Origin: Scatosoma sp045650185
GTDB lineage: Bacteria; Bacillota; Clostridia; Christensenellales; Borkfalkiaceae
Reading direction: 5' to 3'
Assembly (NCBI GenBank): GCA_045650185.1
Contig: JAZRQY010000018.1
Span: 1-57,551, forward strand
Length of the DNA: 57,551 bases
How positions within the stretch are numbered: position 1 is the first letter of the stretch; each line of letters begins with the position of its first letter. Positions 57,179-57,551 of this stretch are shown here, one piece after another. The notes below the pieces were generated by a model, which was not told where the DNA came from, did no database searches, and saw only the letters and a program-made list of their open reading frames with translations. Both the position numbers and the translations under genes were made by a program.

Positions 57179-57551
57179 TAGGATAACCGGCTACGTATCT
57201 CCAATACAACTTAGTCGTATCGGTGGGTTGCTCCTCCGAATAGAAACCGTATTTTGCACCATTTCTCTCGAACCAATTCAAGTTATTGTCGCCCCATTGA
57301 ATCTGTTGCCACTGTTCAGGCGTACCCAAGTAGTACATTCTATATTCCTTAAAGCCGTCCCAACCTTCCTTCTTTCTGAAAGCGCCCGTGCCGACAGATT
57401 GTACGTTCGCGCCAAGGATAACGGAATAGATAGCCGCGTTATTGTAGAAAGCGTTTGCCTCAATGGTCGTCAAGGAAGCACCGCTAAGGTCCAACGTACG
57501 GATATTATAGCAGTTACCGAACGCCTTAGAGCCGATTTTTACGCAACCGTT
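57165..57551 (-). CDS. BspA-like leucine-rich-repeat protein, 3' end only
   Basis: The gene runs off the end of the window, so only its last 128 codons are seen. The first residues (NGCVKIGSKAFGNCYNIRT, then LDLSGASLTTIEANAFYNNAAI) are BspA-type leucine-rich units. They are followed by YYLGTPEQWQQIQWG and end SEEQPTDTTKLYWRYVAGYPRYWD, the usual end of this family. The frame remains open to the window edge at 57551. It is a second surface repeat protein in the locus, probably secreted. Confidence 0.85.
   Translation of the reverse strand, partial: NGCVKIGSKAFGNCYNIRTLDLSGASLTTIEANAFYNNAAIYSVILGANVQSVGTGAFRKKEGWDGFKEYRMYYLGTPEQWQQIQWGDNNLNWFERNGAKYGFYSEEQPTDTTKLYWRYVAGYPRYWD

Overview
The window looks like chromosomal DNA of a spore-forming, anaerobic, fermentative member of the Clostridia (Firmicutes) with a mid-range GC content. 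The evidence is a YunB sporulation protein, a monomeric [FeFe]-hydrogenase cotranscribed with the redox repressor Rex, AddAB instead of RecBCD, a BspA-type leucine-rich-repeat lipoprotein typical of gut Firmicutes, strong GGAGG-type ribosome sites and consensus TTGACA/TATAAT promoters with 17-bp spacing. The species cannot be named from the sequence alone.

Layout. 0.1-0.6 kb: tRNA-Arg(CCG) followed by a duplicated tRNA 3' end and a palindromic repeat array. 0.7-3.5 kb: threonine aldolase, ElaA-type acetyltransferase, a small exported repeat protein. 3.9-8.6 kb: a glycerol-3-phosphate oxidation operon (two FAD oxidoreductases, a DUF1667 protein and a HAD phosphatase) with a divergent DeoR/GlpR regulator. 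8.7-12.6 kb: serine hydrolase, YwaF-like membrane protein, HAD hydrolase and two unknowns. 12.6-19.3 kb: addB-addA. 19.5-22.0 kb: lipoprotein and OFA-type MFS transporter. 22.1-26.1 kb: rex - hydrogenase - tilS - hpt operon. 26.2-28.6 kb: an SsuABC/ThiXYZ-like ABC importer. 28.9-30.0 kb: dut-trmB.

30.3-40.0 kb is the most unusual block: eight intact, tightly packed phage head genes in P22-like order (large terminase, small protein, portal, scaffold-like, coat, two connector-like proteins, unknown), headed by a sigma-like regulator with a TTG start. No integrase, repressor, replication, ejection, tail-fibre or lysis gene is visible, and host genes lie on both sides. A divergent exported protein gene sits inside the block and a second exported beta-propeller protein gene (40.8-43.3 kb) sits beside it; both appear to make leaderless mRNAs.

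43.7-57.5 kb: an orphan MsmX-type sugar ATPase with a long acidic/alanine tail, the 1441-residue BspA-like lipoprotein, an aldo-keto reductase, an Abi-family HEPN protein, a YigZ protein, tyrS, an HTH protein, murG-yunB, and the 3' end of another leucine-rich-repeat gene.

Two repeat systems fill almost every long gap. One is a roughly 280-bp MITE-like element with TA ends and an RNA-like fold (three copies, one carrying a nested second element, plus one solo end). The other is an arrayed family of small hairpins joined by octamer connectors, in which the left-arm connectors are reverse complements of the right-arm connectors around a shared centre; I count eight arrays.
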